NCBI RefSeq assembly: GCF_030689305.1
Contig: NZ_JAUYVM010000005.1
Span: 186,001-250,000, forward strand
Source: Vibrio penaeicida
Lineage (GTDB): Bacteria; Pseudomonadota; Gammaproteobacteria; Enterobacterales; Vibrionaceae
DNA: 64,000 nucleotides
Direction of reading: 5' to 3'
Part shown: positions 18,188 to 26,751 of the stretch, piece after piece
How the letters are laid out: each line of letters starts with the position of its first letter
Position numbering within the stretch: position 1 is the stretch's first letter
Position numbers and translations under genes: made by a program
Notes under the pieces: generated by a model
The model's database searches: none
Seen by the model: only the letters and a program-made list of their open reading frames with translations
What the model was told of the DNA's origin: nothing

Positions 18188-18226
18188 AGCCCCTTTCGAT
18201 AGGAACAACCTATTCGAAAGGGGGCT
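18188..18226 (-). terminator. Strong hairpin with U-tract on the minus strand
   Basis: AGCCCC-TTTCGA-TAGG pairs with CCTA-TTCGAAA-GGGGGCT around a 5-nt loop. Read on the minus strand the stem is followed by TTTTCATAAAAG, so it suits termination of the leftward flavin-reductase operon; on the plus strand no T run follows. The 282-bp repeat lies between it and the flavin reductase stop. Confidence 0.65.
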
Positions 18227-18507
18227 ATACTCAAACCACCTCAAGATGCTAGGTTCAGCGGCTTCTTATCTATAGATTTGGGGCTTTGTTTTCAGGCAAG
18301 GCACCAATTTGCAGATCTAGTGGTTCTAAATCAATAATTGGTAACGCGGCATGAAAATAAAGCAAACTCGCCCTTGGGAGCTCATCTTCTGTCCCATTTC
18401 ATCGTCAAAGAACTTGGAAAGGACTCGTCATTCCACTACGTTCTTCTCCTTGAACTGAAACAGAAGATAGAGCTCTGAATCCTGCACCTTGAGGTGGTTT
18501 GAGTATA
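18226..18507 (-). repeat. 282-bp MITE-like repeat, copy 1
   Basis: The element begins TATACTCAAACCACCTCAAG and ends with the exact 20-base reverse complement. Its reverse complement aligns along its whole length with the 282-bp element at 28779-29060, with shared blocks such as GACGAGTCCTTTCCAAGTTC and CAAGGGCGAGTTT. Strand is given relative to copy 2. No transposase or convincing frame lies inside. It sits between the flavin reductase stop and a minus-strand terminator. The remaining sequence of the 18120-18538 gap is AT-rich and otherwise featureless. Confidence 0.88.
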
Positions 18508-18538
18508 TATTCATATTTTTAGGCAACTCTCTTAAGTC

Positions 18539-19087
18539 CTAGGCACTCGCCAAAGAAGTAAACTTCCCTTGATGGAATACCAACGGAGAGTGCTCGGTAG
18601 AATTAGTTGAAAGAACGTGACCAATCAAGAGCAAGTGATCGCCGGCGGCGTTCTGCTCGACGTTTTTACAGACCAATGTGGCGATAGCCCCCTCAATTAC
18701 AGGCACACCTTGAGAGTTGATGTGATAACCAACGCCATCGAATTTGTTCTCAACTTTTGAGCTGGCAAATCGCATAGCAAGATCCGCTTGCTCGCCAGAA
18801 AGCACATTGATGGAGAAGTGATCACAGTCGTTAAAGTTCGCCAAGTTAGGGGATTGGGTTCCTAAACTCCAAAGCACTAAAGGAGGCGTGAGGGAGAGCG
18901 ACGCAAAGGAGTTGATCGTGAGCCCTATTGGCATGCCTTCTGTTGTTCGAGTCGCTACAATGGCAACGCCTGTTGGGTATTTACCTAGCGCTTTTCGCAG
19001 AACTTGAGGAAGCAAAGATTCGCTGTCTTGTTTTGTCGGTTCTTGGCTCGTCGGTTTTTGGCTAATTGGGGTTGAGTTATGGCTCAT
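18539..19087 (-). CDS. NAD(P)H:flavin oxidoreductase (StyB/HpaC-type)
   Basis: A 182-aa protein of the flavin reductase-like domain family. After a 28-residue polar leader it shows the classic pattern LRKALGKYPTGVAIVATRTTEGMPIGLTINSFASLSLTPPLVLWSLG, then HFSINVLSGEQADLAMRFA and the C-terminal GDHLLLIGHVL. It supplies reduced FAD to a partner monooxygenase. The gene starts 12 bp after the StyA-like gene, as expected for the second component of a two-component flavin monooxygenase. Confidence 0.92.
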   Translation of the reverse strand: MSHNSTPISQKPTSQEPTKQDSESLLPQVLRKALGKYPTGVAIVATRTTEGMPIGLTINSFASLSLTPPLVLWSLGTQSPNLANFNDCDHFSINVLSGEQADLAMRFASSKVENKFDGVGYHINSQGVPVIEGAIATLVCKNVEQNAAGDHLLLIGHVLSTNSTEHSPLVFHQGKFTSLASA

Positions 19088-19099
19088 AAATCTTGCCTC

Positions 19100-20338
19100 C
19101 TACGCACTTTTAACCGAGTGGGAATCAACGAAATCTCGACACAAATTGGCGTCATCCCACCAAGGGTAAAAACTCGGTGGATGATTGAACCCGTTTGCGA
19201 TGGTTGAAGCGAGTGATGGGTATTGCTGTGCCGACGCGAGCAGTTCCAGAATATGGGGCGGAGGCGGAAGCAATAAACTGTTGGTCCAACTCACCACACT
19301 GCTTGCGTATTCCCAGAAAGTTTCGAAGGTTTGGTTCATCCAGTCGGCGGTAAATGGCTGCTCTCCTCGTGCCAAAATGGCGTCGCCGTACACTTTCGCG
19401 GCTTTGGTGGCATTGTTGGAGCCTTGACCTGTAATCGGATCGTTCGTTGCCACTGCATCGCCCATACCAAACACCAAGCGGCCCGAAGGTAACGTCATCA
19501 CGGGCTTGCGAATGGTTGGTGGAAAACGGCCGGCTAGAATGCCATTTTCGTCGGTTAATTCTGTGTGTTGGCAACGCTCGGCTTCCCAAGGGAGAAAGGT
19601 CTCTAAGATCTTCTTACTGGTGGCAAGGTGTTCTTGTGGGGTACTCACCTCGTTCCAGCAATCCATTGGGCCGCCGGGTACACCTTCAAACACCATAATG
19701 TCGCAAGGACCTGACGTAGTGAAGGCTGGGAAGGTAAAATACTCACCCACACCCGGAATCAAATTGAACGCGACTTGGCTGAAATCGTCCTGCTGTTTCA
19801 TGCCATTGACGTAAGTAAGAGCAAGTGCGCGTTGTGGCTTACTGAATGCAGAGCGAGCTTCATCGCGCTCAAATAGCCTAACGACATCCCCTTTCCCTGC
19901 GGCAAGGAGCACGAGGTCATGAGTGGCGGTGAGATTTTCTAGTTCTGGAACACCGACGTCATCAATGACCAACTTGCCTCCTTTGGATTCAAATAGTTCC
20001 ATCCAAACCGGCATTTTAACTCGCTGGTCGACGGCTTGGGCTGGCTTGTCTAACTGAGCGCTCCAGCTTATGGCTTTTTCCCCTGCGATTTCAGGGTGGG
20101 GAACGGAAAACCCGATGCCCTCAACGTTTGGGCAATTGTTCTCCCATAGGTTTAAACCGGAGTCTCGTTCGATTTGAAGCGCGTCGTCGAACATACACTG
20201 ACTGGACAACACTCTTCCATCGCGCACGCTTTCTGGTGTCCGGTTGGTGATTACCGTCACGCGGTAATCATTGTCTAAAAGGCGAATAGCCAAAGGAAGA
20301 CCTGCTTGTCCTCCCCCTACAATGGCGATGCTTCTCAT
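19100..20338 (-). CDS. StyA-like FAD-dependent styrene/indole monooxygenase
   Basis: A 412-aa group E flavoprotein monooxygenase. It starts with the FAD Rossmann motif IAIVGGGQAGLPLAIRLL and has the StyA-typical TNRTPESVRDGRVLSSQCMFD and the second FAD motif GDAVATNDPITGQGSNNATKAA. These enzymes epoxidise styrene or the 2,3 bond of indole with reduced FAD from the neighbouring reductase. The surrounding set (AraC regulator, reductase, SDR) matches the indole-oxidation iif clusters of Acinetobacter better than styrene clusters, which carry styC/styD. The start has AAAGGAGTGAAATC upstream. Indole as substrate is an inference supported by context only. Confidence 0.9.
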   Translation of the reverse strand: MRSIAIVGGGQAGLPLAIRLLDNDYRVTVITNRTPESVRDGRVLSSQCMFDDALQIERDSGLNLWENNCPNVEGIGFSVPHPEIAGEKAISWSAQLDKPAQAVDQRVKMPVWMELFESKGGKLVIDDVGVPELENLTATHDLVLLAAGKGDVVRLFERDEARSAFSKPQRALALTYVNGMKQQDDFSQVAFNLIPGVGEYFTFPAFTTSGPCDIMVFEGVPGGPMDCWNEVSTPQEHLATSKKILETFLPWEAERCQHTELTDENGILAGRFPPTIRKPVMTLPSGRLVFGMGDAVATNDPITGQGSNNATKAAKVYGDAILARGEQPFTADWMNQTFETFWEYASSVVSWTNSLLLPPPPHILELLASAQQYPSLASTIANGFNHPPSFYPWWDDANLCRDFVDSHSVKSA

Positions 20339-20396
20339 GATTTCACTCCTTTGATAATTAGATGTCTCATCGTTCTGTTAAGTCTCAATTGATTTC

Positions 20397-21170
20397 TTAC
20401 TCTGCCAAGCGAGGAATGGCGGGTTTTGCTTGTTCTGGACCCATTGCGGAATAGCCGCCATCCACCGAGTAATCCGAGCCTGTGACAAAGCTGGATAAGT
20501 CGGACAGCAAAAATGCCACAACTTGGGATACTTCTTCTGGTGTACCGACTCGACCCGCGAGATGAAAATCCGCGGCGACTGAATCGGTTTTCTCTCGATT
20601 TCCATCCGTTAATTCATCCATGATTCTTGACCAAATCCAGCCCGGAGAGACAGAATTGACACGGATGCCGTCAGCAGAAAAGTCCATTGCCATGCTACGA
20701 GTGGCTTGAAGCAGTGCGGCTTTAGAAGCGGGGTAGAGCCAGCGACCGGTTTGCGCGATGGAAGAGGAAATACTGGTGAAATTCACAATCGAACCACCAC
20801 CTAGCGCCATCATATGGGGGCGAACGGCATTGGATATCATTATGGCACTGACAAGGTTTGTGTTGAGAGCGTTAAGCCAATCTTCTCGGTTGGACTCTTT
20901 TCCTTCGTCTAAATAGGTTGCCGCTAGGTTAACGAGGAAGTGGATGCCTCCGTGGGTTCGCATAGTGGCTTCAATGCTGCTGTGTAGCTTTTCATCGTTT
21001 GTGATATCGACTTCGACGTAGCTTACATTTTTGTTATCCGTATAAGGGGCTGGCGCAATATCAAATACCACCACTTTCACATCATATTCGAGCAGAGTAT
21101 TGACGACCCCTTGCCCAATTTTTGTGACTCCACCGGTCACGATGGCGACTTTTCCTTTTAATCCTTTCAT
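20397..21170 (-). CDS. Short-chain dehydrogenase/reductase (IifB-like)
   Basis: A 257-aa classical SDR with the nucleotide motif TGGVTKIGQG (TGxxxGxG), NLAA in place of NNAG, catalytic Ser in FTSISSS, YPASK catalytic Tyr-Lys and the C-terminal GSDYSVDGGYSA. It is the first gene of the operon with the StyA-like oxygenase and reductase. In indole clusters an SDR at this place oxidises the dihydrodiol product of the oxygenase; that role is inferred from context. The ribosome site AAGGAGAGGGTCG precedes ATG 21170. The C-terminus carries a short extra tail (PEQAKPAIPRLAE). Confidence 0.88.
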   Translation of the reverse strand: MKGLKGKVAIVTGGVTKIGQGVVNTLLEYDVKVVVFDIAPAPYTDNKNVSYVEVDITNDEKLHSSIEATMRTHGGIHFLVNLAATYLDEGKESNREDWLNALNTNLVSAIMISNAVRPHMMALGGGSIVNFTSISSSIAQTGRWLYPASKAALLQATRSMAMDFSADGIRVNSVSPGWIWSRIMDELTDGNREKTDSVAADFHLAGRVGTPEEVSQVVAFLLSDLSSFVTGSDYSVDGGYSAMGPEQAKPAIPRLAE

Positions 21171-21334
21171 CGACCCTCTCCTTGGTTTCGGTATCTAGAT
21201 TGGTGTACCTGTTGGCATTACCATCCTCCTTCTAGTGAGGCTCAATCTCTATCCACAATTGAATTCAGGTATCCAAAGCCTGCAGTTTAGTTGCTGATAT
21301 TGAGTACGGAGAGCTGCTTTTGAAGACAATTAAA

Positions 21335-21360
21335 AAGCCCGCGACTATTCTCGCGGGCTT
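21335..21360 (-). terminator. Rho-independent terminator of the phosphoesterase operon
   Basis: A perfect 10-bp stem AAGCCCGCGA / TCGCGGGCTT with a 6-nt loop. On the minus strand it is followed by a run of T (AAAAA at 21332-21336 on the plus strand). It lies 39 bp after the phosphoesterase stop. Confidence 0.85.
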
Positions 21361-21398
21361 AGCTTACGTGTACTTGATGTTGATGTTGGCGCTAGCGA

Positions 21399-23267
21399 TT
21401 ACTGTCCGCAAACCAGATCCCAGCTGCCATCGCTGCCAGGGACGGAATCTGTCCAGTACTTGGCTTGGTAGATTTTCCCTTGGTAGACGATTTTATCGCC
21501 CGTTCCTGCATGGCTCGGGTTTCCTGCCCAATCAGTTTGAGGCCAGTTAGGGTAAACATTGATCCCCGTCGTATTACAGGTTGTACCGCCACCGCCACCT
21601 CCCGTTCCTTTCGTGAAGCTGGCTTTTAGCGTCACGCCAGAAAACGCGCTGTAACCGGTTAAGTTGATGTAGTACGTGCCAGCCTTTGGTGTGGCAAATG
21701 AGCACGATTCGTCGTTACCGCTTTTGTAAGGACGACAGTCATGGCTACTCGATGTTGGTTTGGCACCATGTTTAACGTACAGATCCACATCACCCGAACC
21801 GCCGCTGGTGGCGATGTTAAGGTTGGTTGCACCGGAAGGGACTGCCAATGTATAGGTGATGGTTTGACCTTTAGATGCCGCGATTCCAGTCACTGGCTTG
21901 CCGTTTTCCAGTTCTTTGCCTGTTGGTGGCGGCGGTGGTGGTGGCGTTATTCCCTTATCAATAACCGATAAGTTGTTGGATGCGCGAGTGAGTTTAAGGA
22001 CATCCCCAATTTGAGATGCCGACCACCAGTTTACGCCACTTGGTAGTGCGAGAGGGTTTGCGTTGCGCTGCTCACGACTTAGGGTTTCGGCACCCAAACC
22101 AAATTGTGCGGTACGAACCTCTAATGTGTTAGGGCTAACACTTAACACTTTGAATTGCTGAATGCTGGCCAAATCAATGGTCCAGCTTTTCGGATCGTTT
22201 GCGCTACGAGCAGGGGCACCCCAACTGCCTTCACCTACATAAACCGTACCGCCAGAAGTGGTTGCAGTGAAGTTGGAACCAGAAGGCTTCAATGCTTCGG
22301 TAACTTTATTAATGTGCGTATCTGATTCCACCACCAAATTCATTTTGTGTTGATAGAATAAATTTGCCCACCAAGAGACCAAAACGGTGTTGTCGCGCTT
22401 ACCGGAATAATGCGGGTACATCGGCTTGTGGTACTGCGCCATGCGCCATTTTGCAGAACTGGCACTGGCGGCCAAATCTTGGCTTAGCCAATTGTTCATG
22501 GCTGTTGCGTAGCTAGACCAACCGCTGTCTTTAAACTGGCTATTAAGGGTATAAACACGCAGCAGTGGTGATACGTTAAACGCACCATAGGTATCTTTAG
22601 GGTTACACGTTTTATTGCCATCGAAATCGGCACCAAAGACTTGGCAAACAGTACTGTAGTTGTCGTCTTCATGGTTACCGTGTGTGGGTACGAATGGGTA
22701 AATACGCTTGTAGTTAACCCCGTCTATCAAATCACTTGAAAACGTCAGTTGCCAATCTTTTAAGTATTCACGCATTTCAGAGGCGGAGTTTTGGTTAGTG
22801 TAGTCACCGCCATGCATGATGAACAATGGGCGTACCTTCGCAACCAATTTGTTGCCAGCGCGGCGATTTGTCCAACCTGTGCGGGTATCGCCCCCTGCAA
22901 TCGCGACAAACGGAGAGTTGTCTGTTGGGGCGGTTTTGAACCAAAGGCGGTCGCCACACCCTGCGTCATCACACACTCGGTAGTAAACCGGAGAGTTGGC
23001 TGGTAAACCGCTCAACTGCACAAAGCTGCTTTTCAGCGAGTTAGCAAACGTATGGCTAAAAGACACATTGGATTTTTTCCACTGCTGCTCACTGGTGGTG
23101 AATCCATATTTTACGTGGTGATTGGCGCTTGTTGTCGGGGAAAACCCAATCGTGGCTTTTGATGATGGCGACCCATCCCAAACCAAGCGGTGGTATTCAC
23201 TTCCAGCGAAGCTTTGACAAGCCATAGCGGATAATCCGATCAGAATGCTTGTTCTGAGGTAATTCAT
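21399..23267 (-). CDS. Secreted metallophosphoesterase with PPC and chitin-binding-like domains
   Basis: A 622-aa exported enzyme. Signal peptide 1-21 ends at QSFA. Residues 22-115 form a fibronectin-III-like purple acid phosphatase N domain (HVKYGFTTSEQQW, YYRVCDDAGCGD). The calcineurin-like core has the metal motifs AGGDTRTG, MHGGDYTN, THGNHEDD and ESDTHINK. A run of seven prolines near residue 445 links to a pre-peptidase C-terminal (PPC) domain (GSGDVDLYVKHGAKPT), and a glycine linker leads to a C-terminal CBM5/12-type module (DKIVYQGKIYQAKYWTDSVPGSDGSWDLVCG). It likely releases phosphate from organic phosphoesters while attached to chitin or similar polymer. It is the last of three genes read leftward. 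Confidence 0.9.
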   Translation of the reverse strand: MNYLRTSILIGLSAMACQSFAGSEYHRLVWDGSPSSKATIGFSPTTSANHHVKYGFTTSEQQWKKSNVSFSHTFANSLKSSFVQLSGLPANSPVYYRVCDDAGCGDRLWFKTAPTDNSPFVAIAGGDTRTGWTNRRAGNKLVAKVRPLFIMHGGDYTNQNSASEMREYLKDWQLTFSSDLIDGVNYKRIYPFVPTHGNHEDDNYSTVCQVFGADFDGNKTCNPKDTYGAFNVSPLLRVYTLNSQFKDSGWSSYATAMNNWLSQDLAASASSAKWRMAQYHKPMYPHYSGKRDNTVLVSWWANLFYQHKMNLVVESDTHINKVTEALKPSGSNFTATTSGGTVYVGEGSWGAPARSANDPKSWTIDLASIQQFKVLSVSPNTLEVRTAQFGLGAETLSREQRNANPLALPSGVNWWSASQIGDVLKLTRASNNLSVIDKGITPPPPPPPTGKELENGKPVTGIAASKGQTITYTLAVPSGATNLNIATSGGSGDVDLYVKHGAKPTSSSHDCRPYKSGNDESCSFATPKAGTYYINLTGYSAFSGVTLKASFTKGTGGGGGGTTCNTTGINVYPNWPQTDWAGNPSHAGTGDKIVYQGKIYQAKYWTDSVPGSDGSWDLVCGQ

Positions 23268-23281
23268 TTTTTAGTCCTTTA

Positions 23282-23959
23282 TTATTCATTACTTCTTTGA
23301 TTAATTGACGTTAATGTCATCTGCGAGGTATGCCCCTCGCGGTGTGGCTTGGAAACCAACACCACAAAGGCAGCATTGCGATAAGGCAAAGTGTTCTCTT
23401 TACCTTCAAAAAGGTTGAAAGCCAGTGCGCCATGCTTTAAATGGCGGTACTGTTGGTCTAGCGATTTATTGGCACTTATCGTCCAATAATCGCTGTTTTT
23501 AATGCGTGGGAAGAAGTCTGTGGCGATCTGAGCCTGATTTGGTCTATCGTTGCTATGCAGCAGTGAAACCAATTCCTTTGGTGTGGGTAGTCGCCAATTA
23601 TGATTGCCACATAACCCTTGTTTATTGGTTCGTTTGATCAGCGCTTGGGTGTCGCATCGCCCGTCTTGATAGAAGCAATCCCCTTTATCGGGTGCGCCTA
23701 ATTGTCCATTGAACCAAGAGTAGGTCCAGTCGGCATCGTGAATGGATTCATCATCGGTTTTGACTTCCCATAGCAATCCTGTTTTTTCGTCGGAGACACA
23801 CGCCCAAGGACCTTGCCAAGGCATCAAATGTTCGCCAGTGTTGGTGACTTTCACGTAGCGAGGGTGCGCCAATTGAACGGGCAGTATGTTGAAGCTGACG
23901 TAGCTATAAATCGACGTTGCGGCAATCATGAGGAGCGTAGCCAATATTCTTAACGTCAT
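23282..23959 (-). CDS. DUF1566 (Lcl C-terminal-like) membrane-anchored protein
   Basis: A 225-aa protein with one N-terminal membrane segment or uncleaved signal (ILATLLMIAATSIYSYVSF) and a periplasmic DUF1566 domain. Its hallmark residues are visible: CVSDEKTGLLWEVK, DWTYSWFNG, and CGNHNWRLPTPKELVSLL. Biochemical roles of this domain are mostly unknown; some members bind collagen-like ligands. It overlaps the cytochrome gene by 4 bp and sits 14 bp before the phosphoesterase gene, so all three appear co-transcribed. Four cysteines in the domain are consistent with disulfides outside the cytoplasm. Confidence 0.8.
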   Translation of the reverse strand: MTLRILATLLMIAATSIYSYVSFNILPVQLAHPRYVKVTNTGEHLMPWQGPWACVSDEKTGLLWEVKTDDESIHDADWTYSWFNGQLGAPDKGDCFYQDGRCDTQALIKRTNKQGLCGNHNWRLPTPKELVSLLHSNDRPNQAQIATDFFPRIKNSDYWTISANKSLDQQYRHLKHGALAFNLFEGKENTLPYRNAAFVVLVSKPHREGHTSQMTLTSINQRSNE

Positions 23960-25476
23960 TGCACGTACTCCAGCTGTATCGGGCGATGGTGGCGTGTGTG
24001 GGCGATTTGGGAGTGATCAAAAGCGGAAACCCATATACAGGTGCCATCTTCTAAGGCTACGTCGTGCTTTGAACCTGTGTCGTGTTTACGGGAGACTTCT
24101 AGTGTCCAATATCCGTTTTCCCACTTTCCTCTTGCGCGGACGTTGGCTCTATCCCCTTCAAACTGGTTAGAACGGTACAACACCGACGGCAACTCGCTGC
24201 CTTCAGGTAAGGTGTCGTGCGTTTTTTGATAGGGCTGACTCCCAAACCAAGCGAGAGGTCGTGTGACCAATGAAGGTTCTGTTGGGAGTCGTTTTGGGGT
24301 GACATAGTGGGGTGAGTACCATTTCCAATTCATTTTGTATCCGCCACTGTCTTTGCCATCAGCAAGGTAGCCTGCGGTGTATCGGCGTTCGCCAAATCGA
24401 GGAGCACTGGCAGGACCAAAGAAATTATCGTCTGCTTGAAACATATCGTTGGTGCGAATGGCTTTCCAATGCCACAAATCGCGGATCCGATTATCCATAC
24501 TGGCGTGGTAGCCCTTACCGTGCCAGTTTTCGGGTTTGCCTTTAATCGGCTTACGCCCAAGATATGCTGTGCCATCCGCACCGTATCCGCAGGTACTGGA
24601 AATCATGACGGCGAATTTGTCTTCGTAGTAGGTTGTTTCATCAAAATGGTGGAACCCATTTTGCCTGACCACCCACTTGCCGTTTTGCTTAAATAAAGGC
24701 AGATGAGCAAGGCTTTTGGTGGCGTCTTTCCAGCGGAATAAAAAGTAGGTTTCAAATTGGTTGGCTGCGGCTTTTATCGAAACCGTTGTTTGCCCATCAA
24801 TGAAATTGGCTCCCCCCGTAGTGAGAACAGAGATTTCTTTTGCGTCTTGCCAAAAAGCTTCACTTGATTCTCCATCCACATTAACCAGTTCATCGATGCT
24901 TATTTTTTTAACCGTTAAAGGAAGTTGGCTACCGGAATACATAAATGCCCATCCAGCCCCTGCGGTACCCAATGACAGAAGCAGCGTAAACGAGAGTCGA
25001 GCTTGTTTTAGCGTTCGAAAAGGCACTACCATTTTTAGCACGTTTGCCCCATATTGAATGATGTAGACCAAACTGTGCAGTATCAAAAAAACCAACATGC
25101 CGATGGCAGACCAAAAGTGCCAAGCCTGAAAGTTCAGGAAATTAAATTGCCACCAATAGAATACGCCTGAAACCAGAGCCGAAAGCGTAATGACATAGCC
25201 AAAGTATTGAACCCAGAGGTGGTATGAAGAGGCTGCTTTGGTCGCGCGTTTTTTGCGGCGTAATACATAAAAAACGTAGCCCAATGCGCTAGAAAAAAGG
25301 ACGATACCACTGATGTAATGAAGATCATGCAGGTTGCCCTGAGGCAATATGGGGGAAAGCCAATACAAGGTTCGATCCGAGACCAAGTGAATCCTCAAAC
25401 CTGTGAGTAAATTAATGAGAGCAGAAATAGAGACAAGTAAGTGGAGAAGGATAAAGTTGAAACGCTTGGGGGTCAT
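23956..25476 (-). CDS. Cytochrome b561-like / ethylbenzene dehydrogenase-type heme protein fusion
   Basis: A 506-aa two-part protein. Residues about 1-210 hold four to five membrane helices of a b-type cytochrome with paired histidines (LLHLLV, NLHDLHYISG, AWHFWS, LILHSLVY) that could ligate two hemes. The rest is periplasmic and resembles the ethylbenzene-dehydrogenase heme-binding domain (EB_dh), with DAKEISVLTTGGANF, YEDKFAVMISSTCGYG, and the C-terminal HDVALEDGTCIWVSAFDHSQIAHTRHHRP. I placed the start at ATG 25476; a TTG-initiated extension lacks a ribosome site. It probably moves electrons between the quinone pool and a periplasmic partner. No molybdenum enzyme is encoded nearby, which is unusual for a gamma-subunit relative. 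Confidence 0.82.
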   Translation of the reverse strand: MTPKRFNFILLHLLVSISALINLLTGLRIHLVSDRTLYWLSPILPQGNLHDLHYISGIVLFSSALGYVFYVLRRKKRATKAASSYHLWVQYFGYVITLSALVSGVFYWWQFNFLNFQAWHFWSAIGMLVFLILHSLVYIIQYGANVLKMVVPFRTLKQARLSFTLLLSLGTAGAGWAFMYSGSQLPLTVKKISIDELVNVDGESSEAFWQDAKEISVLTTGGANFIDGQTTVSIKAAANQFETYFLFRWKDATKSLAHLPLFKQNGKWVVRQNGFHHFDETTYYEDKFAVMISSTCGYGADGTAYLGRKPIKGKPENWHGKGYHASMDNRIRDLWHWKAIRTNDMFQADDNFFGPASAPRFGERRYTAGYLADGKDSGGYKMNWKWYSPHYVTPKRLPTEPSLVTRPLAWFGSQPYQKTHDTLPEGSELPSVLYRSNQFEGDRANVRARGKWENGYWTLEVSRKHDTGSKHDVALEDGTCIWVSAFDHSQIAHTRHHRPIQLEYVQ

Positions 25477-25812
25477 GTTCAGTTCAGTGCAAAAGCCAAT
25501 CAAGTGAGTAAGGTTTGATGGTAGAAGCTAGAGAACGAATTACTATTTAAACTCCGTTAAAATTCCGTTACTTACTAAATTGGTTCTATTTTTGTTATGC
25601 AACAAAGTGTATCTTTCAGTAATTATTTGTCACAGATAACGTAAGTCGAATTCTCATTTTTGATTAGGTGAGTGATTGTCATAAAGCGGGCAAGTTAATC
25701 GTTTACTATTCAGGTGTATTTTTGTCACTCAATCACTTTCAAACGCCACTAAACAACCAATTCACTGAGTACAACGAGTTCTAAATTTTGCCTAGCAGAT
25801 AACGGAGGTCTC
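25477..25812. promoter_or_regulatory. Divergent intergenic region (cytochrome operon / SemiSWEET)
   Basis: About 336 AT-rich bases between divergent genes. It must carry both promoters. GGAGG at 25805-25809 is the ribosome site of the SemiSWEET gene. I see no convincing operator repeat. Confidence 0.45.
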
Positions 25813-26076
25813 ATGGAGTACATCGGGTATATTGCCGCGATATTGACTACTATCAGCTTTTTACCGCAAGTCATTCATACAATTCGAATCAAAGATACAA
25901 CCAGCATTTCACTTTCGATGTATACGATGTTTATTGTGGGAACCGCTTGTTGGCTAGCGTATGGCGTAGTATTGGATTCCATACCCATTATCGTAGCCAA
26001 CGGGATTACGGTGGCGTTATCGGGGATCGTATTTGCCATCAAACTAAAAAACGTGATTAAAGGAACAGACAGCTAA
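25813..26076 (+). CDS. SemiSWEET family sugar transporter (PQ-loop)
   Basis: An 87-aa protein with three membrane helices and the PQ motif in the first (AAILTTISFLPQVIHTIRIKDTTSISLSMY). The cytoplasmic link DTTSISLSMYTMF and the third helix IIVANGITVALSGIVFAIKLKN match bacterial SemiSWEETs, which dimerise to carry sucrose or glucose across the inner membrane. It stands alone, with GGAGG just before its ATG. No sugar enzymes adjoin it, so the substrate is open. Confidence 0.9.
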   Translation: MEYIGYIAAILTTISFLPQVIHTIRIKDTTSISLSMYTMFIVGTACWLAYGVVLDSIPIIVANGITVALSGIVFAIKLKNVIKGTDS

Positions 26077-26077
26077 C

Positions 26078-26108
26078 AAAAAATGCCAGCATTGGTTGCT
26101 GGCATGGG
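26078..26108 (-). terminator. Terminator hairpin, copy 1 of an identical pair
   Basis: Stem TGCCAGCA / TGCTGGCA (26084-26104) with a 5-nt loop, preceded on the plus strand by six A, giving a U tract for minus-strand transcripts of the gene at 26177. A 31-base stretch including this hairpin recurs exactly at 26752-26782. Confidence 0.8.
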
Positions 26109-26176
26109 AGGTTATGAACTTTTCAAAATGATATTGTTCCCTATTCAGAAGGGGTGATTGTAGAGCTCTATTTTGA

Positions 26177-26617
26177 TCAGAAAGTCATTTGATAGTATTG
26201 CAACTCGAGTAATCGATCTCTAAGCAGTTTAGACTTAAATTGGCCTCGGTCAATCGCAGAGGACGTGCCAAAATTGTCTTTTGACCATACCTCCTCAATG
26301 AAGGTGAATTGTGAATTTAGAAAGCTTTCCCATGCGCCATGTGACGTCTGAAAAGTATCTCTTTCTGTTTCTGTAAGCTTCAGAGCGATATCTTCGTAAG
26401 TGCTTTTAATTTCTCTTGAAAGAAATTGGTGGTACTCCGTGTATGCTAAAAGCGTCGATCGGTATCCTGTTGCGTTGTTTATTTTCTCTATATAAACAAC
26501 CGATTTAGAGTCCAATTGTGCCGCTTTGTTTACTTGGTCTGGATTATCGATAGCCCACGAGCAAAATGAAAGAAAAAGTGCAAATCCGCATACTATTGTT
26601 TTTAAAGTTTTTACCAT
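26177..26617 (-). CDS. Exported DUF1311/LprI-like small protein
   Basis: A 146-aa protein from ATG 26617 (AAAGGACC ribosome site) with a signal peptide MVKTLKTIVCGFALFLSFCSWA. The mature part shows the weak pattern of the lysozyme-inhibitor LprI/DUF1311 family: a helix with YEDIALKLTETERDTFQTSHGAWESFLNSQFTFIEEVW. Here the usual paired cysteines of that family are missing, so the assignment is by helix pattern only. It would act in the periplasm. The gene is flanked on both sides by the same 31-bp terminator sequence. Confidence 0.6.
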   Translation of the reverse strand: MVKTLKTIVCGFALFLSFCSWAIDNPDQVNKAAQLDSKSVVYIEKINNATGYRSTLLAYTEYHQFLSREIKSTYEDIALKLTETERDTFQTSHGAWESFLNSQFTFIEEVWSKDNFGTSSAIDRGQFKSKLLRDRLLELQYYQMTF

Positions 26618-26751
26618 ATTGAATGGTCCTTTTCTGCAAGAATTTGATAACGAAGCAATTATCTTGGCGGGAGCTTGTATTTCAATAAACATTAGGGTTA
26701 AAAAAAGAGTGAGATTTACAAGGCATGTCTAGATTTTTCGGTGATTGAAGT

